In this document: one piece after another, positions 18,386 to 28,464 of the stretch
Layout: every line of letters begins with the position of its first letter
Numbering within the stretch: the first letter of the stretch is position 1
Assembly: GCA_947475735.1 (NCBI GenBank)
Contig: CANJLQ010000001.1
Location: 285,981-349,980 of the forward strand
Reading direction: 5' to 3'
Origin: Caulobacteraceae bacterium
Lineage (GTDB): Bacteria; Pseudomonadota; Alphaproteobacteria; Caulobacterales; Caulobacteraceae
Length of the DNA stretch: 64,000 bases
Position numbers and translations under genes: made by a program
The notes under the pieces: model-generated
The model's database searches: none
Seen by the model: the letters and a program-made list of their open reading frames with translations, nothing else
What the model was told of the DNA's origin: nothing

Positions 18386-18537
18386 TTCTCCCTCCCCTTT
18401 ATGGGGAGGGACCGCGAGCCCTTGCGAGCGCGGATGGGGTCGTGTCGTCCAAGCGCCAGGCCCGTTCGGCCCCACCCGGCTTTGCCCCGGGTCAGGTCCG
18501 GGGCTCAGCGTCCCTCTCCATGAAGGGGAGGGAGAGG
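18386..18537. repeat. Palindromic element, family A copy 1
   Basis: The ends carry the 10-bp-stem hairpin unit CTCCCTCCCC / GGGGAGGGAG in inverted orientation (18388-18410 and 18511-18533). A GC-rich middle contains a smaller palindrome around GGCCCCACCCGGC. The same outline occurs at 34791-34925. The right end touches the nlpD stop. Confidence 0.88.
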
Positions 18538-18538
18538 G

Positions 18539-19594
18539 TTATCGCGGAAGCACCGTCACCGGATCGATCGCCACCGGCTCGTCGCCCTGCATGCGCCGCG
18601 TCTCGAAGTGGATCGAGGGCCGTCCGTCACCCGCCGTCAGTCCCACCGTGCCGATCTGCTGGCCCGCACGGACGTCCTGGTTGTCGTCGACCGTGGCCGA
18701 GCCGAGGTGACCATAGACCGTGCGCCAGCCGTCGCGGTGCACGATCAGGACCGTCAGCCCCTGCCCCACCAGATCGTCACCGACATAGGCCACCCGTCCG
18801 TCGGCGGCCGCGACCACGCTCGCGCCTGCCGGCGCCCCGATGTTGATGCCGTTATTGCGTTCGCCCAGGCCCACGGGCCCGAACCGCCGCACAATCTCTC
18901 CGCGCACGGGCCATTGCAGGGCCACCGATCCGGCGGCGGCTGAGCCCGTCTGTCCGCGGGACGCCGGCTGGCGCGGCGGTGGCGGCAGGGCGGCGTTGCC
19001 CGAGGGCGGCGGGGGCGGTGGCGGCGCGACACCGCTGTTCGGCACCAGCACGCCGACCGGCGTCGGGCCGGTCGCATAGGGGTCCGAGCCCGTGTCGATG
19101 GCGCTGTCGGGCAGGATGATGGACTGGCCCTGGGTGATCGCGCCGCGCGGGCCCAGGCCGTTCAGGTCGATCAGGGTCTGGACCGGTGTCTGGAAGCGGC
19201 GGCCGACGCCCGAGATCGTATCGCCCGGCTGGATCACATAGGCCGCGCCCGCGGTCACCGTCGCCGGCGCGCTGGGCGGCACATAGGCGGGCGGGGGCGG
19301 CGCATAGGCCGGCGGGGGCGCATAGGTCGAGCCACCTCCCGGGGGCGGCAGCGCCCCGCCCTCGATCCGCTCGACGGGGGCCGTCGCGGGCGGTGGCGAC
19401 TCATAGGGCGGCGGCGCGGGCTGATTGCCATAGGCCGGCGCCGGATAGCCCGGCTGCACCGGCGCGGCACCCGAGCCATAGCCCGGCATCGGACGCGTCG
19501 AATACCGGGGCGCTTCCGGATAGCTGACGCACGCCGTCGCCGTCATGCCGAGCAGGGCGATCGCGCCCGCCCTGATCCATTGTCCGAGAGCCAT
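18539..19594 (-). CDS. nlpD: NlpD-like LysM/M23 lipoprotein, probable amidase activator
   Basis: The 351-residue lipoprotein (signal MALGQWIRAGAIALLGMTAT then Cys) has a Pro-rich linker, and a LysM domain near residues 117-160 (AAYVIQPGDTISGVGRRFQT). A second Pro run precedes a C-terminal M23 domain from about 230. In the M23 part the usual HxGIDI is NNGINIG and the HxH end is reduced to SIHFE, so zinc ligands are missing as in NlpD/EnvC. Those proteins do not cut peptidoglycan but activate amidases during cell division. The ATG at 19594 follows AGGAGGGGCGG; an upstream start at 19636 is less likely. Confidence 0.85.
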   Translation of the reverse strand: MALGQWIRAGAIALLGMTATACVSYPEAPRYSTRPMPGYGSGAAPVQPGYPAPAYGNQPAPPPYESPPPATAPVERIEGGALPPPGGGSTYAPPPAYAPPPPAYVPPSAPATVTAGAAYVIQPGDTISGVGRRFQTPVQTLIDLNGLGPRGAITQGQSIILPDSAIDTGSDPYATGPTPVGVLVPNSGVAPPPPPPPSGNAALPPPPRQPASRGQTGSAAAGSVALQWPVRGEIVRRFGPVGLGERNNGINIGAPAGASVVAAADGRVAYVGDDLVGQGLTVLIVHRDGWRTVYGHLGSATVDDNQDVRAGQQIGTVGLTAGDGRPSIHFETRRMQGDEPVAIDPVTVLPR

Positions 19595-19710
19595 CCGCCC
19601 CTCCTGTTTCCACGCCCCGAGTCGAGGTCCAGCCATACCGCCAAACCGCGCGAAAGTGGGGCGGAAAGGTTAATGGCGAGGGAGGACGCGCGTCGGCGGC
19701 GGCCCGCCCC

Positions 19711-19731
19711 CTGATCCCTGATCCCTGATCC
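19711..19731. repeat. Three tandem heptamers CTGATCC
   Basis: CTGATCC is repeated three times in direct orientation just downstream of the pcm stop. No inverted partner is present nearby. Confidence 0.85.
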
Positions 19732-19738
19732 CTCTCCC

Positions 19739-20383
19739 CTACCCCTCCTTCGCCGTCCCCTCGACCAAGGGCACGAACCGGACCTCGCAAAGGCTCTCGC
19801 GCCGGAACGATCCGTCTTCCTGGCCGACGTAGCGATGCAGCATCTGGACCGAGGTCCGCCCCACCGGCGCGACCAGCACCCCGCCGGGCTTCAGCTGTTT
19901 CAGCAGTTCCGTCGGTTCGGTCGGCGAGGCGGCGGTGACCATGATCCGATCGAACGGCGCCTGGTCCGGCCAGCCCAGCCCGCCGTCGGAATGTTTGGTG
20001 ATGACGTTGTCGATCCCCAGCGTCTTCAGCTTGGCCTCGGCCTCGACCATCAGGCTGCGATACCGTTCGACGGAGTAGACGTAGCGCGCCAGCCGGCTCA
20101 GGACCGCGCACTGGTACCCGCTGCCTGTGCCGATCTCCAGCACGCGGTGGCGCGGTTCGACCATCAGGGCCTGGGTCATCAGGCCGACGATATAGGGCTG
20201 GCTGATCGTCTGGGCGCAGTCGATCGGCAGGGCCTGATCCTCCCACGCCTGGTCGAGGAATTTCTCGTGCACGAACACGGCGCGGTCGATGGATTCCATC
20301 GCCGCCAGCACGCGCGGGTCCGTGACCCCCTGCTGGCGCAAGGACAGGATCAGGCGGCCGGCGCGGTCGTCGCGCAAATTCAC
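19739..20383 (-). CDS. pcm: Protein-L-isoaspartate O-methyltransferase
   Basis: Repairs isoaspartyl residues in aged proteins by SAM-dependent methylation. The 214-residue product has the family entry MESIDRAVFV, the ALPIDCAQTISQPYIVGLMT block, SAM motif I VLEIGTGSGYQCAVLS, and LKPGGVLVAPVG near the end. I placed the start at the GTG at 20383 (VNLRDDRAG). A GGGGGAGGA ribosome site lies 8 bases upstream, and the frame beyond is repeat sequence. It follows surE in the same direction, a common pairing. Confidence 0.92.
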   Translation of the reverse strand: MNLRDDRAGRLILSLRQQGVTDPRVLAAMESIDRAVFVHEKFLDQAWEDQALPIDCAQTISQPYIVGLMTQALMVEPRHRVLEIGTGSGYQCAVLSRLARYVYSVERYRSLMVEAEAKLKTLGIDNVITKHSDGGLGWPDQAPFDRIMVTAASPTEPTELLKQLKPGGVLVAPVGRTSVQMLHRYVGQEDGSFRRESLCEVRFVPLVEGTAKEG

Positions 20384-20390
20384 AGCGAAA

Positions 20391-20520
20391 ATCCTCCCCC
20401 GTTGGGGGAGGTGGATGCGCAGCGAAGCGAAGCAGACGGAGGGGGCTCGCAACGCACGCAGGCATGCGCGGCCGCCCCCCTCCACCGCTTCGCGGTCCCC
20501 CTCCCCCTACGGGTGAGGAT
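20391..20520. repeat. Palindromic element, family C copy 1
   Basis: About 130 bases between surE and pcm. Inverted ends CCTCCCCCGTTGGGGGAGG and CCCCCTCCCCCTACGGG flank an inner palindrome with GATGCGCAGCGAAGCG and CCACCGCTTCGCGGTCC. The end near pcm contains the GGGGGAGGA that serves as its ribosome site. A related copy is at 21312-21446. Confidence 0.85.
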
Positions 20521-21308
20521 CACGACGCCATTTCCTTAGGCGGCACGCCGCCAAGGATGCCCTTCAGATCGTGCACGCTCTCGCGGTGCGTCAGATCGAT
20601 GTGCAGGGGCGTGACCGAGATCTTGCCGTCGTCCATGGCCCGCAGGTCGGTGCCCGGCGCGTGGTCCATCTTGGTCCCGCGAAAGCTCATCCAGTAGTAG
20701 TCGCGTCCGCGCATATCGGTGCGCTTGACCGCGTGCATCTCTCCGGCCTGACGAAAGCCCTGCACCGTCACCTCGACCTCGGTCACGGCCTCGGGGGCGC
20801 GGGCGGGGAAGTTCAGGTTCATCACCACGCCCTCGTTCCACGGCTGGGCCAGCAGGCGGCTGATGATGGCCGGCGCGAAGGCTTCCGCCGTCTCCCAGTG
20901 GGCCGTGACCTCATCGTGGAACCGCTCCAGGCTCTGGCTGAGCGCGATGGAGCGGATGCCGAACGCCATGCCCTGCAAGGCCCCCGCCACGGTGCCGGAA
21001 TACGAACAGTCCTCGCCGACGTTATGCCCCCGGTTGACGCCGCTCAGCACCAGGTCGGGCTTCTCCGGCATCAGGTCGTTGACCGCCAGCACGACACAGT
21101 CCGTCGGCGTCCCCGTCACCGCGAACCGCCGCTCGCCGAACCGGTTGACCCGCAGCGGCTCGGTCAGGGTGATCCCCCGCCCCTTGCCCGACTGCTCCTC
21201 CTGCGGGGCCACCACCCACACGTCATCCGACAGGGTCCGCGCGATGCGCTCCAGGCAGGCCAGCCCCTCGGCCTCGATCCCGTCGTCGTTGGTCAGGAGG
21301 ATTCTCAT
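20520..21308 (-). CDS. surE: 5'/3'-nucleotidase SurE
   Basis: Metal-dependent phosphatase acting on nucleoside monophosphates and short polyphosphates, often with pcm. The 262-residue protein starts [20 protein letters not shown], with the metal-binding DD at residues 8-9. It contains [17 protein letters not shown], and [20 protein letters not shown] with the catalytic Asn. The ATG at 21308 is correct because the motif begins there; its GGGGGAGA ribosome site lies in the adjoining palindromic element. Confidence 0.96.
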   Translation of the reverse strand: MRILLTNDDGIEAEGLACLERIARTLSDDVWVVAPQEEQSGKGRGITLTEPLRVNRFGERRFAVTGTPTDCVVLAVNDLMPEKPDLVLSGVNRGHNVGEDCSYSGTVAGALQGMAFGIRSIALSQSLERFHDEVTAHWETAEAFAPAIISRLLAQPWNEGVVMNLNFPARAPEAVTEVEVTVQGFRQAGEMHAVKRTDMRGRDYYWMSFRGTKMDHAPGTDLRAMDDGKISVTPLHIDLTHRESVHDLKGILGGVPPKEMAS

Positions 21309-21311
21309 CAA

Positions 21312-21446
21312 ATCTCCCCCCCTTGGAGGGAGACAGGCGTGCGCAGCACGCCAGAGGGGGGCCCGTCCGAGCAAACGCGGTCCAATCCGCACGCGCGGCT
21401 GGCCCCCTCCACCGCTTCGCGGTCCCCCTCCCCCAACGGGGGAGGA
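21312..21446. repeat. Palindromic element, family C copy 2
   Basis: Lies between serS and surE. It shares with copy 1 the segment CCCCCTCCACCGCTTCGCGG followed by TCCCCCTCCCC, and ends in inverted arms (CTCCCCCCCTTGGAGGG and CCCCAACGGGGGAGG). The arm beside surE gives GGGGGAGATTTG before its ATG. Confidence 0.85.
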
Positions 21447-23377
<1,931 letters not shown>

Positions 23378-23378
23378 G

Positions 23379-25268
23379 ATGGACGTAGCTGTCCGGCCCG
23401 TTCGGGTCGCCCTGGTCGGCAATCCCAACTCGGGCAAGACCGCCCTGTTCAACGCCCTCACCGGGGCCCACCAGAAGGTCGCCAACTACGCCGGCGTCAC
23501 GGTCGAGCGAAAGGAAGGCCGCGTCCAAGGCACCTCCGGCCGCTCCATCGCCCTGCTGGACCTGCCGGGCACCTACTCCCTGCGCGCCCGCAGTCCGGAC
23601 GAGGAGGTCACTCGCGACGCCGTCCTGGGCCGCCTGCAAGGCGAGGTGGCGCCCGACGTCATCGTCGCCGTCGCCGACGCCACCAACCTGCGACTGGTCC
23701 TACGCCTGATCCTGGAGCTGAAGGCCGAGGGCCGGCCGATGGTGCTGGCGCTCAACATGTTCGACATCGCCGAGCGCCAGGGCCTGCGGATCGACCTCGA
23801 GCGCCTGTCCGCCAGCCTGGGCGTGCCGGTCATCACCACCACGGCGACCCGCAAGCGCGGCATTCCCGAGCTGGTGTCCGCTATCGAAGCCGCCGCCGCC
23901 CCAGCGTGGTCCGAAGCCCATGACGGGGCATGGGTCGCTCCCGACGCCGCCGCCATCCGCGCCGCCCACGGCCACGCTGAGCAGATCATGCGCGAGTGCG
24001 TGCACCCGCCCGAGCGGCCCGATACCCTGACCGGCCGGATCGACGGCGTCCTGCTGCACCCCGTCGGCGGGCTGGTGATCCTGCTGGCCCTGCTGTTCGT
24101 CATGTTCCAGGCCGTCTTTGCCTGGGCCACGCCCGCCATGGACGGCATCGAGGCCGTGTTCGGCATCCTCGGCACCGGCGTCGCGGCGATCGTCCCCGAC
24201 ACCGGCGCCGTCTGGCCGCTGGTCCAGAGCCTGATCGTCGACGGCCTGATCGCCGGCGTCGGCGGGGTTCTGGTCTTCCTGCCCCAGATCCTCATCCTGT
24301 TCGCCTTCATTATCCTGCTGGAGGACCTGGGCTATATGGCGCGGGCGGCCTTCCTGATGGACCGGATCATGGGCGGCGCGGGTCTGCACGGCCGGGCCTT
24401 CATCCCCCTGTTGTCCAGCTTCGCCTGCGCCATTCCGGGCGTGATGGCCGCGCGTGTGATCGACGCCAAGCGCGACCGGCTGACCACCATCATGGTCGCG
24501 CCCCTGATGACCTGTTCGGCGCGCATCCCGGTCTACACCCTGATCATCGGGGCCTTCATTCCGCAGCAGACCGTGTGGGGCTTCGCCAGCCTGCAAGGCC
24601 TGGTCATGTTCGGCCTCTACGCCAGCGGGATCGTCTCGGCGCTGGCGGTGTCCTTCGTCATCCGCAAGGTGTTGTGGCGCGGCGCGGTCGAGCCCTTCAT
24701 GATGGAACTACCGGCCTACAAGCTGCCGGACGCGAAGAACGTGCTGTTCAATCTGTGGCTCCGGGCCAAGATCTTCATGCAGCGGGCAGCGCGGATCATC
24801 CTGCCCTTGATGATCCTGGTCTGGGCCGCCTCGACCTTCCCCTATCCGCCGGCGGGCGCGACCGGACCGGCCATCGACTATTCCTTCGCCGGCATGTTGG
24901 GTCAGGCGCTGGAGCCCGTCTTCGCCCCCATCGGCTTCAACTGGCAGATGGTCGTGGCCCTGATCCCCGGCATGGCCGCGCGAGAGGTGGCCGTGGCCGC
25001 GCTGGGCACCGTCTATGCCGTCGGCGACGCCGAGAGCGCCGGCAGTCTGCTGGGCCCGACCCTGGCGGCGCAGTGGTCGCTGGCGACGGGGCTGGCCTTC
25101 CTGGCGTGGTACGTCTTCGCGCCACAGTGCGTGGCCACGCTGGGCGTGGTCAAGCGCGAGCTGAACAGCTGGAAATGGATGTGGGTCATGGTCGTCTACA
25201 TGTTCGCCCTTGCCTATCTGGCGGCCTTCGCGACCTACCGCGTGGCGGTGGCGCTGGGAGGCGGCTAA
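23379..25268 (+). CDS. feoB: Ferrous iron transporter FeoB
   Basis: A 629-residue inner-membrane Fe(II) transporter. The N-terminal G domain shows G1 GNPNSGKTALFN at about 12, G2 YAGVTVERKEG, G3 DLPGTYSL and G4 ALNMFD. The membrane part contains two gate motifs (IPLLSSFACAIPGVMAAR, and APLMTCSARIPVYTLIIGAF) with the conserved cysteines. It is shorter than the E. coli protein (about 770) but within the range for the family. No FeoC gene follows. Confidence 0.96.
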   Translation: MDVAVRPVRVALVGNPNSGKTALFNALTGAHQKVANYAGVTVERKEGRVQGTSGRSIALLDLPGTYSLRARSPDEEVTRDAVLGRLQGEVAPDVIVAVADATNLRLVLRLILELKAEGRPMVLALNMFDIAERQGLRIDLERLSASLGVPVITTTATRKRGIPELVSAIEAAAAPAWSEAHDGAWVAPDAAAIRAAHGHAEQIMRECVHPPERPDTLTGRIDGVLLHPVGGLVILLALLFVMFQAVFAWATPAMDGIEAVFGILGTGVAAIVPDTGAVWPLVQSLIVDGLIAGVGGVLVFLPQILILFAFIILLEDLGYMARAAFLMDRIMGGAGLHGRAFIPLLSSFACAIPGVMAARVIDAKRDRLTTIMVAPLMTCSARIPVYTLIIGAFIPQQTVWGFASLQGLVMFGLYASGIVSALAVSFVIRKVLWRGAVEPFMMELPAYKLPDAKNVLFNLWLRAKIFMQRAARIILPLMILVWAASTFPYPPAGATGPAIDYSFAGMLGQALEPVFAPIGFNWQMVVALIPGMAAREVAVAALGTVYAVGDAESAGSLLGPTLAAQWSLATGLAFLAWYVFAPQCVATLGVVKRELNSWKWMWVMVVYMFALAYLAAFATYRVAVALGGG

Positions 25269-25277
25269 GGATCGGGC

Positions 25278-26036
25278 GTGCCCGCGCCCGTCCTGCTCGC
25301 CCTCCTCTTCGCCCTCCTGGGCCTGATCTTCGGCAGCTTCATCGCGGCCGTGACGGTCCGCATGCCCCGGGACGAGGATATCGTCTTCGGCCGGTCGCGC
25401 TGCATGAGCTGCGGCGAGACGCTGAAGCCCTGGCACCTGGTCCCCGTGTTCAGTTGGCTGATCCAGCGCGGACGCTGCGCCCTGTGCGGGGCCGCCGTGT
25501 CGCCGCGCTATCTGTTGATCGAGTGCGGGGCCGCCGCGATCGGGGTGTGGGCCGCGCTGGCCGGGGCCGGCGACCTGACCTGGTCCATCGCCACGGCCGT
25601 CCTGGGGTGGCAGCTGCTGTTGATCGCCCTGATCGACGCGGAGAATTTCTGGCTGCCGGACGAACTGACCCTGCCGCTGATCGCCACCGGCCTGATCGCC
25701 GCCGCCGTGATCGCCTCGGGCTGGCCCGTGGATCAGATGATCGGCGCGGTTTTGGGCTTCGTCTCCCTTTGGCTGCTGGCGGAGGCGTACCGCCGGGTCC
25801 GGGGCCGTCAGGGCATGGGCTCGGGCGATCCGATCCTGTTCGGCGCAGTCGGGGCCTGGGTCGGATGGCAGGGGCTGCCGAGCACGCTGCTTTGGGCCTG
25901 CGCCGTCGGGTTCAGCGTCGTGCTGACCCTGCTCATCACGCGCCGGACCGTTAGCGCGACCGACCGCCTGCCCTTCGGGACCTTCCTGGCCATCGGGCTT
26001 TGGCTGACCTGGCTCTACGGCCCGCTGGGGGGCTAG
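25278..26036 (+). CDS. gspO: Prepilin peptidase / N-methyltransferase (GspO/PilD type)
   Basis: Membrane aspartic protease that cleaves and methylates prepilins and pseudopilins. The 252-residue protein starts with GTG. It has the N-terminal FGSFIAAVTVRMPRDED region, and a four-Cys zinc site (CMSCGETLKPWH, CALCG) near residues 45-75. Both catalytic aspartates are present, in LIDAENFWLPDELT and in MGSGDPILFGAVGAW. The five pseudopilins at 47-54 kb are the obvious substrates, although the gene is 17 kb from that cluster. It overlaps the convergent TetR gene by four bases. Confidence 0.9.
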   Translation: MPAPVLLALLFALLGLIFGSFIAAVTVRMPRDEDIVFGRSRCMSCGETLKPWHLVPVFSWLIQRGRCALCGAAVSPRYLLIECGAAAIGVWAALAGAGDLTWSIATAVLGWQLLLIALIDAENFWLPDELTLPLIATGLIAAAVIASGWPVDQMIGAVLGFVSLWLLAEAYRRVRGRQGMGSGDPILFGAVGAWVGWQGLPSTLLWACAVGFSVVLTLLITRRTVSATDRLPFGTFLAIGLWLTWLYGPLGG

Positions 26037-26665
26037 CGTCCCGTGACCAGCTTCACGACGATGTGGGCCGTGGTGTCGATGATGGCCTCGGGCGGAGTGT
26101 CGCCGCGCCGCAGCAGGTCGAACCCGGCGGCGACCGATTCGACCAGATTCGCGACCTCATAGGACGTCAGCCGCGGGTCCAGTCCGGGCGCGTGATAGCC
26201 GGTCGCATGGGCCACCGCGATCCGCCGTTCAAAGGCCAGGTGCACCCGCCGCAATCGCCGGACCCGCGCCTCGACGAAGCCGGCCTCGCCCTTGTCGGCC
26301 AGCATCTGTTCGATGCGCAGCACCGGCCCGTGCGCGCGCCAGATCATCAGCACATCGACGACATAGGCCCGGGCGGCGGCGAAGGCGTTCTCGGCCGACC
26401 AGTCGCCCTCCAGATGGCGCGACAGGGGCTGGAAGTCCGCCGCCGCCGCCTCGCACAGCAGCAGAACTGGCTCCTCCACCGTCTTGAAATAGGTGTAGAA
26501 GTTCGACGGCGACAGGCCCGCGTCGGCCGCCACGTCCGCCACGCGGATCTCGCCCAGGTGCCTCTGGTCCAGCAGGCGGCGCGTCGCCTCCAGGATCGCC
26601 GCGCGCGTGCGCCCGCCCCTCGCCCCGATGCGGTGTCCCAGCTTGTTCAGACTACGCTCGGGCAT
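26033..26665 (-). CDS. TetR-family transcriptional regulator
   Basis: The 210-residue repressor has an N-terminal helix-turn-helix (RAAILEATRRLLDQRHLGEI, then RVADVAADAGLSPSNFYTYF, residues about 20-65) and a variable helical ligand domain. Start at the ATG at 26665; the open frame beyond it runs through the tRNA gene. Target and ligand are not evident. It converges on the prepilin peptidase gene. Confidence 0.88.
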   Translation of the reverse strand: MPERSLNKLGHRIGARGGRTRAAILEATRRLLDQRHLGEIRVADVAADAGLSPSNFYTYFKTVEEPVLLLCEAAAADFQPLSRHLEGDWSAENAFAAARAYVVDVLMIWRAHGPVLRIEQMLADKGEAGFVEARVRRLRRVHLAFERRIAVAHATGYHAPGLDPRLTSYEVANLVESVAAGFDLLRRGDTPPEAIIDTTAHIVVKLVTGR

Positions 26666-26685
26666 CGGGTGACCGCGACGGGGAG

Positions 26686-26760
26686 TGGTGCCGGCGGAGA
26701 GGATCGAACTCCCGACCTTCGGTTTACAAAACCGCTGCACTACCGCTGTGCTACGCCGGC
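26686..26760 (-). tRNA. tRNA-Thr (anticodon UGU)
   Basis: The minus strand folds as a cloverleaf: acceptor GCCGGCG pairs with CGCCGGC. The D arm is GCACAGCGGTAGTGC. The anticodon stem-loop CGGTTTTGTAAACCG has anticodon TGT, and the T arm is CGGGAGTTCGATCCTCTCC-like. Discriminator A and an encoded CCA end follow. 75 bases including CCA. Confidence 0.95.
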
Positions 26761-26811
26761 CTTGGGCTCGTTTAGCGGCCCGCCCCATCCAGACGCAAGC
26801 GATCCGACGCC

Positions 26812-27162
26812 ATGCCCAACTCCGCCTACATCACCCCCGTGCTGCTGCTGGTCGCCTCGAACGTCTTCATGACCTTCGCCTGGTACGGCCACCTGAAGTT
26901 CGGGTCCAAGCCGCTGTGGATCGTGGTGATCGTCAGCTGGGGCATCGCCTTCTTCGAATACTGCCTGGCCGTGCCCGCCAATCGCATCGGCCACCAGGTC
27001 TATTCGGCGGCCGAGCTGAAGACGATGCAGGAGGTCATCACCCTGCTGGTCTTCGCCGTCTTCTCGGTGACGATCCTGGGCGAGCGGCTGACCCTGAACC
27101 ACGCGGTCGGGTTCGGCCTGATCTTCGCCGGGGCCTGGTTCGTGTTCCGGGGGCCGTTCTAG
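26812..27162 (+). CDS. DMT-like DUF486 membrane protein
   Basis: The 116-residue protein has four hydrophobic helices and the DUF486 hallmark FMTFAWYGHLKFG (residues 19-31), followed by VSWGIAFFEYCLAVPANRIG and a C-terminal GFGLIFAGAWFVFR. The family belongs to the drug/metabolite-transporter clan as a half-size protein, with no known substrate. Confidence 0.87.
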   Translation: MPNSAYITPVLLLVASNVFMTFAWYGHLKFGSKPLWIVVIVSWGIAFFEYCLAVPANRIGHQVYSAAELKTMQEVITLLVFAVFSVTILGERLTLNHAVGFGLIFAGAWFVFRGPF

Positions 27163-27182
27163 GGGCCGGTCGCTCGAGGGAT

Positions 27183-27409
27183 GAAGAGGTTCATCACAGC
27201 GACCACAGCGAAGGCACAAAGGACACGGCGGGACCGAGCAGGCGTCGAGGCCGCCGATCGCTCACATCCGGCACCGGGACCACGAGGAAGGGCGGCTTCG
27301 CCGCCGATCTCTATCACATGGCTAATGGAGCCCGGTCTGCGTAGAGACAGCGGGCTCGGTCCCGCCGTGCTCGCCGTGACTGCGCTGTGTTCGCTGTGAT
27401 GAACCTCTC
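27183..27409. repeat. Palindromic element, family D copy 1
   Basis: Long inverted repeat. The left arm GAAGAGGTTCATCACAGCGA and the right arm TCGCTGTGATGAACCTCT are near-perfect complements. Inner partners GGCGGGACCGAGC and GCTCGGTCCCGCC also pair. The central stretch 27240-27340 has no gene I can support. A related copy is at 30280-30409. Confidence 0.88.
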
Positions 27410-27439
27410 AGCACCTCAACGCGAACACCTAACCGAGTG

Positions 27440-28366
27440 TCAGGCCGCCTCGGCCATCTCCATCACACGGGCTTTCTGTTCGGCCCACGGGATCAGGGTC
27501 GCGCGCGGCCACGCGACCAGCCATGACGCCGGCGTGTATTCCCCGCTCTCGATCAGGGCCTTGCGCGTCGGCGAGCTGGCCGAAGCCCGCTCCGAATGGA
27601 TCGGCGCCGGGCCCTGGTGGATGATGAAGGCCCCGCCCTTCAGCGGGTTCAGCCGCAGATAAGCCAGACGCGGGCTGATGGTCTCCAGCGGCGGATCGTA
27701 GAACCAGCTGGACCCGATCATCCCGGCCAGCTCGGGCCGGGTCTTGCAGATGGCCGCCGCCGTGGCCCAGGCGCGGTCCCAGCCGGCCTCGTTGAAGTCG
27801 GCCAGCTGGCGGCTCTCGGTGTGGACCTCCAGCCAGGGCCGCTTCCAGCCCTGGGCGCGGACATAGTGGACCAGCTGCGACCAACCGTGGCCGTCGCGGC
27901 CGTTCCTGACCACCTGTCCAGGCCCCATGGGCGAGGACAGGTCGATGGTCTGGGTCAGGGCCCCGGGCACGCTGAGCACCAGGGCCATGCGGACATCCTT
28001 GGCCCAGTGGTCGGCGTCATAGGCGGCCTCGGTCTCGGTCGCCGCCGTCAGGAACTCGGCCATCTTGTCCAGCCAGTATGGATAGAGCTCCATCACCTCG
28101 CCCGGCAGGGCCGCCTGCTTGGCCCGGCCCGGCAGCTCCAGCGCCCAGGTGGCGACCAGGGCCCGGCGCATGGCGTCCGTTGCGTCGGGCCCGAGCGCCG
28201 CGTCGGCCGCGTGGGCAGGCAGATCGAAGTTCCAGTGAGGCGCGGCGGCGACGGCCGGATCCACGGCCTCGATCGAGGCGATGTCGACCCGCGTCCGTTC
28301 GTCGGACGTCAGGCGCGCACGCACGGCGTTGAACGCCGCGACTTGAGAGGGCGAGAGCGTTTCCAT
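27440..28366 (-). CDS. Conserved-looking protein of unknown function
   Basis: About 308 residues from METLSPSQVAAFNAV, no signal peptide or membrane helices, Trp/Pro rich in the second half (GWKRPWLEVHTESRQL, MIGSSWFYDPPLETISPR, then ASWLVAWPRATLIPWA). I do not recognise the family. Codon use and GC match the neighbours, so it is probably an ancestral gene. An ATG at 28384 is six codons upstream in frame. The stop follows the family D repeat. Confidence 0.75.
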   Translation of the reverse strand: METLSPSQVAAFNAVRARLTSDERTRVDIASIEAVDPAVAAAPHWNFDLPAHAADAALGPDATDAMRRALVATWALELPGRAKQAALPGEVMELYPYWLDKMAEFLTAATETEAAYDADHWAKDVRMALVLSVPGALTQTIDLSSPMGPGQVVRNGRDGHGWSQLVHYVRAQGWKRPWLEVHTESRQLADFNEAGWDRAWATAAAICKTRPELAGMIGSSWFYDPPLETISPRLAYLRLNPLKGGAFIIHQGPAPIHSERASASSPTRKALIESGEYTPASWLVAWPRATLIPWAEQKARVMEMAEAA

Positions 28367-28464
28367 GGGCGCAGCATGACACATGGCGGTTGGCGAACCT
28401 TTAAGGCTGGCGAGACGTCTTGCCGCCGCGCTAAACCGCCCGCGACCCCTTATGGAGCCCTGAC

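Noticed and set aside
26686..26788. N-terminal extension of the TetR frame through the tRNA region
   Set aside because: The extension translates the tRNA-Thr gene; the regulator starts at 26665.
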